Numbered from the stretch's first letter, positions 17,966 through 27,752 are shown. The stretch: 64,000 nucleotides of DNA from Candidatus Proruminimicrobium quisquiliarum (GCA_018433245.1 JAHDRN010000001.1:1-64000); one strand, 5' to 3'. The notes: a model not told the origin generated them from the letters alone. Numbers and translations: made by a program.

Positions 17966-19364
17966 TTTTGAAAATAAAAAGGCTGTTATAACCGAAGACA
18001 ACAAAAATATTACTTATTCGGAAATTCTTTTTAATTGCGATGAACTTGTAAAACATATAAAAAAAAGATGCCTCGTTTTACTTCTAAGTTCCAATACTAT
18101 AGGTTCATTGGTCGGATATATAGGTTTTTTAAATAATAATATTGTGCCGTTAATGCTTGATTCAAAAATTGATAATTCCCTTTTGCAAAAATTCTTATAT
18201 TTATATAAGCCGGATTATATATATTTGCCGTCGGAAATAACTGAAAAATTTACAAATTTAAAGAATATATATTCAAATTTAAACTATTCTCTCTTAAAGA
18301 CCGATTATAATTCGGGATTTGAGTTAAACGACGAATTGGCTTTGCTTTTGACAACTTCAGGATCTACAGGCAGTCCCAAACTCGTACGTCAGAGTTATAA
18401 TAATATTAAAGCAAACACGGAATCAATTGTAGAGTTTTTAAAAATAAATGAGACGGAAATAACGATAACTACTCTTCCAATGAGTTATACATACGGCTTA
18501 TCTGTAATAAATTCCCATCTTTATGCAGGGGCGACTATAGTTTTAACGGAAAAGACTCTTATGCATAAAGAATTCTGGCAGCAGTTTAAAATAAACGGAG
18601 TGACCTCTTTTGCCGGAGTACCGTATATTTATGAAATGCTGGCAAAATTAAGATTTTTTGGTATGAAACTGCCTTCATTAAAAACTATGACTCAGGCAGG
18701 GGGAAAATTGTCCTTTGAATTGCATAAAAAATTTGCTGAGTGGGCTGAAAATAATAAAAAAAAATTTATAGTAATGTACGGACAGACCGAAGCGACAGCC
18801 AGAATGTCATATTTGCCGCATCAAAGATCATTGCAAAAATGCGGAAGCATAGGAATAGCAATACCGGGCGGTAAATTTTATTTAGCGGATTCTAAAGGAA
18901 ATAAAATTACTTCTGATGAAACTGTCGGTGAACTTGTATATGAAGGTGATAATGTTTCTTTGGGCTATGCTGAATCAGGTTTGGATTTGTGCAAAGCGGA
19001 TGAAATGAACAAAAGGCTTTTTACAGGAGATTTGGCAAAATTTGACAAAGACGGATATTATTATATTGTTGGGCGCAAAAAAAGATTTCTTAAAATTTTT
19101 GGTAACAGAATTAATCTTGATGAAACGGAAGAACTTATAAGAAGCAGTTTCAGTGGAATTCAATGCGTCTGCGGAGGTATTGACGATTTAATGTATATAT
19201 TTATTACTGACGATTCAAAAAAAGAAAAAATTCTAAAATTTATTGCCGAGAAAACAGGCTTAAATCAGACTGCTTTTAGAATCAAAACAATAGAGCAAAT
19301 TCCTAAAAACGAATCGGGAAAAACGCTTTACAGTGAATTGAGTAAATATTATGATAAAGTTTAA
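17946..19364 (+). CDS. AMP-forming acyl-activating enzyme (ANL superfamily)
   Basis: 472 residues. Adenylates a carboxylic acid and transfers it to a thiol, here most likely the ACP encoded immediately upstream. Seen: P-loop LLTTSGSTGSPKLVRQ, MYGQTEA, LFTGDLAKFDKDGYYYIVGRKKRFLKIF (given as blocks TGDLAKFDKDG and GRKKRFLKIFG), and the catalytic C-terminal Lys in KNESGKTLYSEL. The substrate acid is unknown; amino-acid, hydroxy-acid and short fatty-acid activation all fit. The start overlaps the ACP gene by 20 bases; ribosome-binding site is weak. Confidence 0.85.
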   Translation: MVLKLSNFENKKAVITEDNKNITYSEILFNCDELVKHIKKRCLVLLLSSNTIGSLVGYIGFLNNNIVPLMLDSKIDNSLLQKFLYLYKPDYIYLPSEITEKFTNLKNIYSNLNYSLLKTDYNSGFELNDELALLLTTSGSTGSPKLVRQSYNNIKANTESIVEFLKINETEITITTLPMSYTYGLSVINSHLYAGATIVLTEKTLMHKEFWQQFKINGVTSFAGVPYIYEMLAKLRFFGMKLPSLKTMTQAGGKLSFELHKKFAEWAENNKKKFIVMYGQTEATARMSYLPHQRSLQKCGSIGIAIPGGKFYLADSKGNKITSDETVGELVYEGDNVSLGYAESGLDLCKADEMNKRLFTGDLAKFDKDGYYYIVGRKKRFLKIFGNRINLDETEELIRSSFSGIQCVCGGIDDLMYIFITDDSKKEKILKFIAEKTGLNQTAFRIKTIEQIPKNESGKTLYSELSKYYDKV

Positions 19365-20436
19365 TACGGTTCTGGAAAAACATCCTTTTTGTATGTTAAA
19401 ACAAGAAAAAACGCTGTTTTTAAATGAAACGTTAAAACAACTTACGCTGTTTCATTATAAAAACTGCGATAAATATAAAAAAATATTGGATTCGCTTGAT
19501 TTTAATCCGAATGCAATTGATAATTATTACAATATACCTTTTTTGCCGGTTTCACTGTTTAAAGAATTGGATTTGTTAAGCGTCAATAGGAATGATGTGT
19601 TCAAAATTATGACTTCTTCGGGTACAACCGGACAAGCCGTTTCAAAAATATATTTAGACAAAACAACAGCAGTCAACCAGCAAAAAATTCTTGTAAAAAT
19701 TGTTTCTGATTTTATAGGTTCGTCAAGAATACCGATGCTTATTATTGACAGTCCGTCTGTGATAAAAGACCGAGCTAATTTTTCTGCCCGCGGTGCGGGA
19801 ATTTTAGGATTTTCAATATTTGGAACAGACATAACGTATGCTCTTGATGATAATATGAAAATAAATATTAGCGCAATTGAAAATTTTTTAGAAAAACATA
19901 AAACAAAACAAATTTTACTTTTTGGTTTTACTTTTATGATATGGCAGCATTTTTATAAAGAACTTAAAAAATTAAATAATAAAATAGATTTTTCAAGAAG
20001 CATGCTTATTCACGGCGGCGGCTGGAAAAAACTTATTAATGAATCTGTTTCGCGCAAAGAATTTAAAAAAGCGTTAAAAGATATTTGCGGATTAACAAAA
20101 GTGTATGATTATTACGGTATGGTTGAACAAACAGGATGCGTGTATATGGAATGTGAATACGAACATTTACATTCAAGTATTTTTTCCGATGTGATAACCA
20201 GGAGATATAATGATTTTTCATCTTGTAACATAGGTGAAAAAGGTATTGTTCAGGTTGTTTCAATTCTTCCCCAATCATATCCCGGACATTCTTTATTAAC
20301 TGAAGATGAAGGTATTATTTTGGGTGAAGATGACTGCCCGTGCGGGAGAAAGGGAAAATACTTTCAAATATTGGGCAGACTTGGAAATGCCGAGATAAGG
20401 GGGTGCAGCGATACTTATGCAGCCAAATTCAGATAA
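19351..20436 (+). CDS. LuxE-like acyl-protein synthetase
   Basis: 361 residues, LuxE family of the ANL superfamily. In luminous bacteria LuxE activates a fatty acid as acyl-AMP and holds it for the reductase LuxC. Seen: the family blocks FLPVSLFKE, the P-loop MTSSGTTGQAVSKI, SARGAGILGFSIFG, LLFGFTFMIW, LIHGGGWKK and YGMVEQ. It overlaps the preceding ligase by 14 bases and LuxC-like by 20. No luciferase (luxAB) gene is near, so the role is in acyl activation for another product, presumably a glycan substituent or lipid. Confidence 0.85.
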   Translation: MIKFNTVLEKHPFCMLKQEKTLFLNETLKQLTLFHYKNCDKYKKILDSLDFNPNAIDNYYNIPFLPVSLFKELDLLSVNRNDVFKIMTSSGTTGQAVSKIYLDKTTAVNQQKILVKIVSDFIGSSRIPMLIIDSPSVIKDRANFSARGAGILGFSIFGTDITYALDDNMKINISAIENFLEKHKTKQILLFGFTFMIWQHFYKELKKLNNKIDFSRSMLIHGGGWKKLINESVSRKEFKKALKDICGLTKVYDYYGMVEQTGCVYMECEYEHLHSSIFSDVITRRYNDFSSCNIGEKGIVQVVSILPQSYPGHSLLTEDEGIILGEDDCPCGRKGKYFQILGRLGNAEIRGCSDTYAAKFR

Positions 20437-21607
20437 TTTACAATATATTGTAGGTAATGATCAGATTGTAGAGCAAATGCTTAAAGTAGCGCCGTTACCC
20501 GTTTTTTCAGAGCAGTCAATTTCTTTTTTAAACGAAATATCAAAGTTGCTTATGAAAGAAACAAACAAATTTTCAGATGTGACAACATTCGCTTTTTGGT
20601 GCAGGAAATCCGCTTTGTTGCAGCAGAAGAATAAATATAATGATTTGTCTTTGAGATTTGGAAAAGGCATTGCGTTTCACAGCACACCTTCAAATGTGCC
20701 TGTTAATTTTGCATTTAGTTTAGCGGCAGGCTTACTTGCCGGCAATGCAAATATTGTCCGTCTGCCGTTGAAAAATTTTATTCAAGTTGACATTATATGC
20801 GGCGTTATAAATAAATTATTAAAAAGTTCGTATAAGAATATGCGTCCGTATGTATGTATGCTTAAATATTCTTCGTCAAAAGAGATTTCCGACAGATTTT
20901 CATCAATATGCGATTCAAGAATTATTTGGGGAGGAGACAAAACTATTGAAGGACTAAGACAGTCTCCTTTAAAAATTAAAGCTGATGAAATTATATTCGC
21001 CGACAGATATTCAATAGCGGTTATAGAGACCGATAAATATTTACAAGCAAAGGATAAAACAAAAATTGCTTTTGACTTTTACAATGATACGTATTTTTCA
21101 GATCAAAATGCTTGTACTTCGCCAAGAATTATCTTTTGGATAGGGAAAGAAAAAGAAAGGGCAAAAAAAGAATTTTGGGAACAAATGCACAGGCAAATAA
21201 AAGAAAAATATATTATGCAGCCTGTACAGGCTGTTTTGAAATTGTCGGCATATTATCGTGCGGCGTCTGAATTTGACGTAAAACTGATAAAAAACAATAA
21301 TACTTCTGTTATGCGTGTTGGCGTTAAAAAAATTGCCGGCAATATTATGGATTTTAAATATCACAGCGGTTTCTTTTTTGAATATGACATAAATAGTTTA
21401 AAAGAAATATTACCCATGTGTTTGGAACGGTGTCAGACTATTGTATATTACGGGATTGATAAAAGTAAATTTGCGGAATTTTTAAATAAATATAGACCTC
21501 GGGGAGTAGACCGTATTGTTCCTTTGGGGAAATCTCTTGATTTTTCATTGATTTGGGACGGCTATGATTTAATAAGCAGTTTGTCTAGAAAAATTACAAT
21601 TTGCTAA
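20417..21607 (+). CDS. LuxC-like acyl-CoA/acyl-protein reductase
   Basis: 396 residues, LuxC family (aldehyde-dehydrogenase fold). Reduces an activated acyl group to the aldehyde with NADPH. Seen: GKGIAFHSTPSNVPVNFAFS, AGLLAGNANIVRLP for cofactor binding, and the catalytic Cys in SDQNACTSPRI. Shorter than V. harveyi LuxC (about 480) mainly in the middle. Start overlaps luxE-like, so the two form a complex-encoding pair as in lux operons. An aldehyde product could be aminated, reduced to an alcohol or attached to a sugar; this is open. Confidence 0.86.
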   Translation: MQPNSDNLQYIVGNDQIVEQMLKVAPLPVFSEQSISFLNEISKLLMKETNKFSDVTTFAFWCRKSALLQQKNKYNDLSLRFGKGIAFHSTPSNVPVNFAFSLAAGLLAGNANIVRLPLKNFIQVDIICGVINKLLKSSYKNMRPYVCMLKYSSSKEISDRFSSICDSRIIWGGDKTIEGLRQSPLKIKADEIIFADRYSIAVIETDKYLQAKDKTKIAFDFYNDTYFSDQNACTSPRIIFWIGKEKERAKKEFWEQMHRQIKEKYIMQPVQAVLKLSAYYRAASEFDVKLIKNNNTSVMRVGVKKIAGNIMDFKYHSGFFFEYDINSLKEILPMCLERCQTIVYYGIDKSKFAEFLNKYRPRGVDRIVPLGKSLDFSLIWDGYDLISSLSRKITIC

Positions 21608-21634
21608 ATGTAATATCGGTGCGGAGGTTCGTAA

Positions 21635-22777
21635 TTGATTATAAATTGTTTAAAATATATAAAAAGATTTTTTTTGTATCCGTTAAGAAATTTAAAAGTT
21701 TTTAGATTTTCTTTTCATAGATACCCGCCAAATGGGTACTATCCGTGTCATGTTAAGAACTACGATAAAAATCAAAAAAAATTAATAGAACAATATAAAA
21801 ATGAAAAACAGATTGTTGTATTTTTTAATCTTACAATTCACATAGTGACAGGCGGAATGCTTTCAATAAATAATTTTGTAGAACATTCAAAACAATTTTC
21901 AGCCGAATATAATTTTGGATTGATAATGTCGGGACTTCCTTTTGAACATGCCGTAATTCCAAACAAATATTTTGAATATGCTTTGGAACCGATAGATTTT
22001 AATTATATTATAAAATATACAAAACCGGAAAAACTATTATTGAATATACCTGAAGTTTTTATAATATCATTTTTAAATGCTTTGTCTGTAAAACATATTG
22101 AGTGGTTAAAAAGCATAAATAAGCTGAATATAAATATTTTAAACCAAAATGATGAATTGATGCCTGAACAAAAATATATTGAGAAAATCAGAGAAATTTG
22201 CAATAACAGACTGACGATAACAGCGGCGCATAAGAGTTATTGTACCGGTGAGAAAAGCGTTCAATACGGAACGCCTGTTTTTTTGTTGCGGCCGTTTGCC
22301 GAAAAATATTATAAAACGGATTTTAAAGATAAAAAAAATATAATATTATTGTCCCCTGATTTAAATGCTTATAAAAATAAAGTAGTCAAAAAACTTAAAA
22401 AAGAATTACCTGATTACAAATTTAAAATAATAAAAAATATGAAATTTGAAGATTATAAGAAAGAAATATCAAAAGCAAAATATACAATAACTTTCGGAGA
22501 GGGATTTGACGGATATTTTTTAGAACCTTATCTTAGCGATTCAATCGGTTTTGCCGTTTATAACAATGTCTTTTTTCCGAAGGATTTTCCAAAAATACAG
22601 ACGTTGTATGCTTCGTGGCAAGACTTATATGACAATATAGTTGAAGATATCAGAAATATTGATAAAAACCCTTTGAAATATAAAGAAATTTCAAAAACCA
22701 TAGAAAATTATTTTTTGGCAAACGATACATCAATGATTAATTTGGAAGATTTATATAAAAGATGGATGGGAAATTAA
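21635..22777 (+). CDS. Probable glycosyltransferase (GT-B-like), TTG start
   Basis: 380 residues. The start is TTG, supported by a perfect GGAGGT ribosome-binding site 6 nt upstream; there is no suitable ATG. I do not recognise the family with certainty. The N-terminal part has VVFFNLTIHIVTGGMLSI-like features (short blocks FNLTIHIVTGG, INNFVEHS) and the C-terminal part TITFGEGFDGYFLEP with a downstream acidic/aromatic block, which together resemble GT-B enzymes of the rhamnan-synthesis type (WsaF-like). Sits between LuxC-like and two GT2 genes, so a role in building the same surface glycan is likely. Strongly AT-rich. Confidence 0.6.
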   Translation: MIINCLKYIKRFFLYPLRNLKVFRFSFHRYPPNGYYPCHVKNYDKNQKKLIEQYKNEKQIVVFFNLTIHIVTGGMLSINNFVEHSKQFSAEYNFGLIMSGLPFEHAVIPNKYFEYALEPIDFNYIIKYTKPEKLLLNIPEVFIISFLNALSVKHIEWLKSINKLNINILNQNDELMPEQKYIEKIREICNNRLTITAAHKSYCTGEKSVQYGTPVFLLRPFAEKYYKTDFKDKKNIILLSPDLNAYKNKVVKKLKKELPDYKFKIIKNMKFEDYKKEISKAKYTITFGEGFDGYFLEPYLSDSIGFAVYNNVFFPKDFPKIQTLYASWQDLYDNIVEDIRNIDKNPLKYKEISKTIENYFLANDTSMINLEDLYKRWMGN

Positions 22778-22780
22778 CAA

Positions 22781-23755
22781 ATGCAGGTTTCAATAATAAT
22801 AGTAAATTATAAAACGAAAGAACTAACCAAAGACGCCGTACAATCCGTATTTGACAAAACGGACGGCGTTGAGTATGAGATTATTGTTATAGACAACGAT
22901 TCAAAAGACGCTTCATCCGAATATTTAAGAAACAAATTCGGAAATAAAATAGAAGTCATTGAAGCGGGCGCCAATCTCGGTTTCGGCAGAGCAAACAATA
23001 TTGGGATTAGAAAAGCAAAAGGTAAATATATATTTTTATTAAATTCTGATGCTAAACTTGTAAATAATGCAGTTAAGATATTTTATGATTATATGGAGTC
23101 AAATCCGGATGTCGGGGCATGCTGCGGGAATTTATATGATGACAATATGAATCCTGTTTTGTCATTTTCAATGAGAAATCCGACAATATTGTCATATTTT
23201 TATACGAAATATTCGCATATTATTTCTAAAATGGGAACTTTTAATAAAAAGAAACAATACGGATTTTTTAATTATACAGATAAAATAATAGATATCGGAT
23301 ATGCTGCCGGAGCAGATATGTTTATAAAGAAATCAGTTCTTGATAAGTCCGGAGTATTTGACGAAGATATTTTTATGTACTATGAAGATGTTGATTTAAA
23401 TTATAGAATTAAAAAGGCAGGTTTTAAACTTAAATCTGTTCCGCAGGCAAAAATTATACATTTAGAGAGTCAGTCAACTAAAAATTTCCAAGAAAAATAT
23501 AAAAAAAGTTTAAACGGTGAATATAAATTCTATTTTAAAATATACGGTCATAAAACGGTTATATTTTATATTGAAATGCAGTTGTTCAATATAGTAAAAC
23601 TGATTATGCATTATGTTTTGCCAATAAAAATATTGAGAAAAATTTTTCATAATATATATAGCGTACAGGATTATAAAAATATGATTAAAAATAATTTCAA
23701 TGAGTATTGTGAAGCTAAAAAAAATTACATTGCCCAATTAGAATATAAAAAATGA
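22781..23755 (+). CDS. Glycosyltransferase family 2, rhamnosyltransferase-like
   Basis: 324 residues. GT-A fold: VSIIIVNYKT start, IDNDSKD, GFGRANNIGI, the metal/nucleotide motif LLNSDA and the acceptor-side block MYYEDVDLNYRIKKAG. These are the marks of WbbL-type enzymes that add deoxy-sugars to polysaccharide repeat units. The C-terminus is hydrophobic and amphipathic (around residues 255-295), probably membrane-associated. Its stop overlaps the next gene's ATG by 4 bases. Confidence 0.87.
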   Translation: MQVSIIIVNYKTKELTKDAVQSVFDKTDGVEYEIIVIDNDSKDASSEYLRNKFGNKIEVIEAGANLGFGRANNIGIRKAKGKYIFLLNSDAKLVNNAVKIFYDYMESNPDVGACCGNLYDDNMNPVLSFSMRNPTILSYFYTKYSHIISKMGTFNKKKQYGFFNYTDKIIDIGYAAGADMFIKKSVLDKSGVFDEDIFMYYEDVDLNYRIKKAGFKLKSVPQAKIIHLESQSTKNFQEKYKKSLNGEYKFYFKIYGHKTVIFYIEMQLFNIVKLIMHYVLPIKILRKIFHNIYSVQDYKNMIKNNFNEYCEAKKNYIAQLEYKK

Positions 23756-24690
23756 AAATATCTATAGCTTTATGCACTTATAACGGAGCAAAATACCTTG
23801 AAGAACAGCTGAAAAGTTTAGCAGAACAAACTTTAAAAGCTGACGAAATTATTATATGTGATGATAATTCTTCAGATAATACGGTTAATATAATAGACCG
23901 ATATAAAGACAATTTAAACATAAAACTGACTGTAAATAAAGTAAATCTCGGAGTAACTAAAAATTTCGAACAGGCGATATATCTTTGTAGCGGAGATATC
24001 ATCTTTTTATGCGATCAGGATGATGTGTGGGATAAAAACAAAGTAAAAATAATGTCCGAAAAAATGATTGAAGAAAAAACGGGTATTTGCTGTTGCGACG
24101 GGATTGTAGCGGACGAAAATCTTAAACAGATTGATTCATACACATTGTGGAATACTTCGGGGCTTTCAAAAATTGATTTGAACAGATTCAGCCCGTACAG
24201 CCTTATCAATAATTACTGCTTTACCGGAATGGCTTTGTGTTTTAGAAAAAATTTTACAAAATATTTTATGCCCATAAGCGAAAATGCGGTTCATGACGAA
24301 TGGATTGCGTTTATAATTTCATGTTTTTCAAAAGTTTCTTTTGTAAATCAAAAACTTGTCGTTTACAGGCAGCATTCGGAACAAAAGATAGGAATTAATT
24401 CAATTAAATCGTTAAAAGAAATATGGAAATTTTTGCGCTTATGCAAAATTGCCGATATGGAAAAGGAAACAAGAAAATTTGAAGATTTGGCGCTTAAATT
24501 AAAACAGCTTGAAATGGAAGCAAACCTTATAACGGCGATAGAAAATAAAATAAAACATTTAAAACGCCGCACTTCAAGAAGCAAATTCAGGTTTTTTGTT
24601 TTAACCGCGGAATTAATTTTCGGACAATATAAAAAATATTCCAACGGAACGTATAAAGCTTTTCTGAAAGATTTGTTTTCCGGCAGATAA
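23752..24690 (+). CDS. Glycosyltransferase family 2
   Basis: 312 residues. GT-A enzyme: ISIALCTYNGAKYLEEQL start, ICDDNSSDNT, the DxD-type motif FLCDQDDVWDKNKV, and HDEWIAFI acceptor block. This LCDQDDVW subgroup usually transfers galactose or rhamnose to lipid-linked glycans. Last gene of the island before the flippase; translationally coupled to the preceding GT2. Confidence 0.87.
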   Translation: MKISIALCTYNGAKYLEEQLKSLAEQTLKADEIIICDDNSSDNTVNIIDRYKDNLNIKLTVNKVNLGVTKNFEQAIYLCSGDIIFLCDQDDVWDKNKVKIMSEKMIEEKTGICCCDGIVADENLKQIDSYTLWNTSGLSKIDLNRFSPYSLINNYCFTGMALCFRKNFTKYFMPISENAVHDEWIAFIISCFSKVSFVNQKLVVYRQHSEQKIGINSIKSLKEIWKFLRLCKIADMEKETRKFEDLALKLKQLEMEANLITAIENKIKHLKRRTSRSKFRFFVLTAELIFGQYKKYSNGTYKAFLKDLFSGR

Positions 24691-24708
24691 TATAATTTTT
24701 TAATTTTG

Positions 24709-24714
24709 TATAAT
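24709..24714 (+). promoter_or_regulatory. -10 box just before the flippase gene
   Basis: A perfect TATAAT ends 6 nt before the ATG at 24721; no convincing -35 element is seen. There is no Shine-Dalgarno sequence between, so transcripts from here would be almost leaderless. Confidence 0.45.
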
Positions 24715-24720
24715 AAACGT

Positions 24721-26454
24721 ATGTTTAAATACTTTGATATACTTAAAAAAATCAATTTTCTTTTCGGTTTAAATCAAAAGATTAAGTTTGTAATTTTAGC
24801 GTTTGGAATTTTTATATCCTCCCTTTTGGAATTAATAGGAGTTTCGCTTGTTCTGCCGCTTATCGGCGTTGTTATGGACCCTTCCGTAATTGAAACAAAC
24901 AGAATATTGAAATATGTGTACGATTTTTTAAATATAAACTCCACTACAAATTTTCTCATACTGATATCTTTTTCTCTTGTAGGCGTATATGTGTTAAAAA
25001 ATATTTATATGACGGTCTTGTATTACTTTCAGTATAAAATGATTTTTAACGCCCAGAAAGAAATATCTACCAGACTTATGACTTTTTATTTGAAACAGCC
25101 GTATTCTTATCATTTGACCATAAATACAGCTGAAATAATAAGAACGGTAACTAATGACGTTGCTTATTGTTTTCAATTTCTTATACATCTTTTTGCGTTT
25201 GTTTCGGAACTATCGGTTGTTTTACTTTTAATATCGTTTTTGTTTTTTGTAAATAAAGCTATAACTCTCTCTCTTATATTTCTTTTCTTTTTAAGTTTTT
25301 TATTTTTATTCAAAAAACTGAAAATAAAAATGTCTTCGGTAGGCCGCGATAACCAGTTTTACGCAGGTCTTATGATTAAGTGGATAAATCAGGCTTTCGG
25401 AGCGATAAAAGATATAAAAACGCTTTCAAAAGAGCGTTTTTTTATAGATGAATATTATAAAAATTCCATTAAATATACTTCAGCCCAGAAATATTTTAAT
25501 TTTTTGCAGCAGCTGCCGAGAATTTTTATAGAAACTCTCGTTATATCTGTGGTCCTGCTTATGATAATTTATTTTCTTTACAAAGGAACAAATATAGCTT
25601 CAATTTTTACGCAGATATCGGTTTTTGCTATGGCTTGTTTTAGAATGATGCCTTCCGTAAGCAGAATTCAGGTTTCAATGAACGCTATGATTTTTTACAG
25701 ACCTTCGTTAAATGTTTTATACAACGATTTGAAAAAAACGGATGATTCCGAAACAAACGGCGGCGATGAAAATAAAGAAATAAACACGGAAGACGGCATA
25801 TCGGCGGAGAACATAAGCTACAGATATCCCAATACCGATAAACTTATTTTTGAAAACGCCGGATTTGAAATAAAAAACGGGCAGTCCGTCGCTTTTGTCG
25901 GTAAAACCGGTTCCGGCAAAACTACGCTTGCGGATATTATACTCGGTCTGTTAAAGCCTGTTACGGGAACGCTTAAAGCCGGAAGCGTTGATATATATAA
26001 AAATAAAAAAAGCTGGTCAAAAAAAATAGGATATGTTCCTCAGTTTATTTATCTTACAGACGATACAGTAAAAAATAATATTGTTTTTTACGACCGCTCA
26101 AACGTTGACGAAAAAAGACTCGCAAACGCCGTTGAAAAATCCCAGTTAAAAGAATTTATAGATTCGCTTCCTTCCGGCATTGAAACCGTGGTCGGCGAAA
26201 GAGGCATAAGACTTTCCGGCGGACAAAGGCAGAGAATAGGCATAGCGAGGGCTTTATACAACGAACCCGAATTTCTTGTTCTTGACGAAGCGACCTCATC
26301 GCTTGATACCGATACGGAAAAAGCCGTTATGGACGCGATTGAAAATTTATACGGTAAAATAACCATGATAATAATTGCCCACCGTCTGACCACAATAGCA
26401 AAATGCGACGTAATATACAGGGTTGAAAACGGTAAGATAATAAAAGAAAAATAA
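24721..26454 (+). CDS. ABC transporter, fused permease/ATPase (PglK-type flippase)
   Basis: 577 residues from the ATG at 24721 (an upstream TTG at 24706 would place the -10 box inside the gene). N-terminal half: about six membrane segments, beginning FVILAFGIFISSLLELIGVS. C-terminal ATPase: Walker A GKTGSGKTT, signature LSGGQRQRIGIARAL, Walker B FLVLDEATSSLD, H-loop IIAHRL. The export-type fusion at the end of a glycosyltransferase cluster suggests flipping of a lipid-linked oligosaccharide across the inner membrane, as PglK does; an MsbA-like lipid role is an alternative. Confidence 0.85.
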   Translation: MFKYFDILKKINFLFGLNQKIKFVILAFGIFISSLLELIGVSLVLPLIGVVMDPSVIETNRILKYVYDFLNINSTTNFLILISFSLVGVYVLKNIYMTVLYYFQYKMIFNAQKEISTRLMTFYLKQPYSYHLTINTAEIIRTVTNDVAYCFQFLIHLFAFVSELSVVLLLISFLFFVNKAITLSLIFLFFLSFLFLFKKLKIKMSSVGRDNQFYAGLMIKWINQAFGAIKDIKTLSKERFFIDEYYKNSIKYTSAQKYFNFLQQLPRIFIETLVISVVLLMIIYFLYKGTNIASIFTQISVFAMACFRMMPSVSRIQVSMNAMIFYRPSLNVLYNDLKKTDDSETNGGDENKEINTEDGISAENISYRYPNTDKLIFENAGFEIKNGQSVAFVGKTGSGKTTLADIILGLLKPVTGTLKAGSVDIYKNKKSWSKKIGYVPQFIYLTDDTVKNNIVFYDRSNVDEKRLANAVEKSQLKEFIDSLPSGIETVVGERGIRLSGGQRQRIGIARALYNEPEFLVLDEATSSLDTDTEKAVMDAIENLYGKITMIIIAHRLTTIAKCDVIYRVENGKIIKEK

Positions 26455-26459
26455 TTTTT

Positions 26460-27740
26460 TTATTTTACGGCTGTTTTTTTCAATATTTTGAAGATATCGC
26501 TATTGTCAATTATGCCGTTTTTTCCGGCATATATTTTCAGTAAATCCGACTGCGTTCCGAACGCATATATTCCCACAAGTTCGTTTGTATGATTTTTGCT
26601 TTTATATTTTACCGTTCTGTCAAATTTTAAAAGCATATTTTTGCCTGCAAAAATCATTTTTGAAGGCAGACGCCCTTTTTGGGGCTGTTCGTTAAATCTT
26701 AAAAAACCGGTTGCGTGGTCTGCCGTTACAAGCACAAGAGTGTTTTTCGGCGTCATATCGGTTTTGCCGGAATTGATTAGTTCAATTATTGATTTTACCG
26801 CGTTGTGCAGTTCATAAACGGAAGATACCATTGTATGATAATCGTTATCATGATTTGCCGAATCAATGTCTGACATTTCTATAACGGCAAAAAATGGCTT
26901 TTTTTTGGCAAGAAGTTTGTCTGCGGCAAAAAGCGCTATTTCCGAAAATTTTAAATCGTCTTCGCGGTATGAAAAAGAGGGCCTGTTTTTTTCGTTTTCG
27001 GGTATTGGAATATTGTAATTATCAAGGATAACAAACAGTTTTTTAGAGTCGTTGTAAAATAACATATTGTTTTTTATTTCTTTTGAATTCGTTACGTAAT
27101 ATCCGTTTGTTTCGGCAGTATCTTTCAGATAATCGTATTCGTTGCGTGCGATTATTATCTCGGGTTTTGAGATTGATAAAATCTCTTCGGCTATTTGTTT
27201 GCGGTTTTGCCTTGAAATATTATGAGCCGCAAAAGCCGCCGGAGTCGCATCATAAAAAAAAGTCGTTGTTATGAGGCATGTGTTATAGATTTTTTGTTTG
27301 TTCAGAATATCAAATATGTTTTCAAAAAAACTTCCTTTTTCATTTGTTGAGATGCAGCCGTTAACTGTCTTTTTACCGGTTGCAATTGCAGTCGCTGCGG
27401 CGGCAGAATCGGTTGCAGAAGCAGTCTCAAAATACTTTTCTGACGATTCGCTGAAATAATAGGGATAAGGTACTGCGCCGGCCTTGATTGCGTCGTATCC
27501 GTCGGGATTTCTTTCGTTGACGCAGGAAAGGCTCCAAGTCGCCGCAAAAGCCTTACACGGAAAAGAATCCCATATCAAATTTCCGCCTGTCCCGCATAAA
27601 TATGAACTTGCGGCAAATTCGCTTGACACGGACATTCCGTCGCCTATGAATAAAAAAACATATTTTGGAAAATCCGCTTCTGAAAGATTTGAAACTGTAA
27701 AGAGAATAAAAAAGAGAAGGAATATTTTTAAATTTTTCAT
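26460..27740 (-). CDS. phoA: Alkaline phosphatase
   Basis: 426 residues from the ATG at 27740, which gives a proper signal peptide (KIFLLFFILFTV); an ATG at 27764 would put the TATAAT box inside the gene. Secreted phosphomonoesterase. Seen: metal site FIGDGM, nucleophile Ser in SATDSAAAATAIATG, DIDSANHDND for metal 2, and ADHATGF near the C-terminus. Convergent with the flippase gene, 5 nt between stops, no terminator visible. Whether it is induced by phosphate starvation cannot be seen from the sequence. Confidence 0.9.
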   Translation of the reverse strand: MKNLKIFLLFFILFTVSNLSEADFPKYVFLFIGDGMSVSSEFAASSYLCGTGGNLIWDSFPCKAFAATWSLSCVNERNPDGYDAIKAGAVPYPYYFSESSEKYFETASATDSAAAATAIATGKKTVNGCISTNEKGSFFENIFDILNKQKIYNTCLITTTFFYDATPAAFAAHNISRQNRKQIAEEILSISKPEIIIARNEYDYLKDTAETNGYYVTNSKEIKNNMLFYNDSKKLFVILDNYNIPIPENEKNRPSFSYREDDLKFSEIALFAADKLLAKKKPFFAVIEMSDIDSANHDNDYHTMVSSVYELHNAVKSIIELINSGKTDMTPKNTLVLVTADHATGFLRFNEQPQKGRLPSKMIFAGKNMLLKFDRTVKYKSKNHTNELVGIYAFGTQSDLLKIYAGKNGIIDNSDIFKILKKTAVK

Positions 27741-27752
27741 TTTTACGTTAAT

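Noticed and set aside
19351-21607. Bioluminescence (lux) operon
   Set aside because: Only LuxE- and LuxC-like genes are present; no luxA, luxB or luxD homologue is nearby, and the neighbours are glycan genes.
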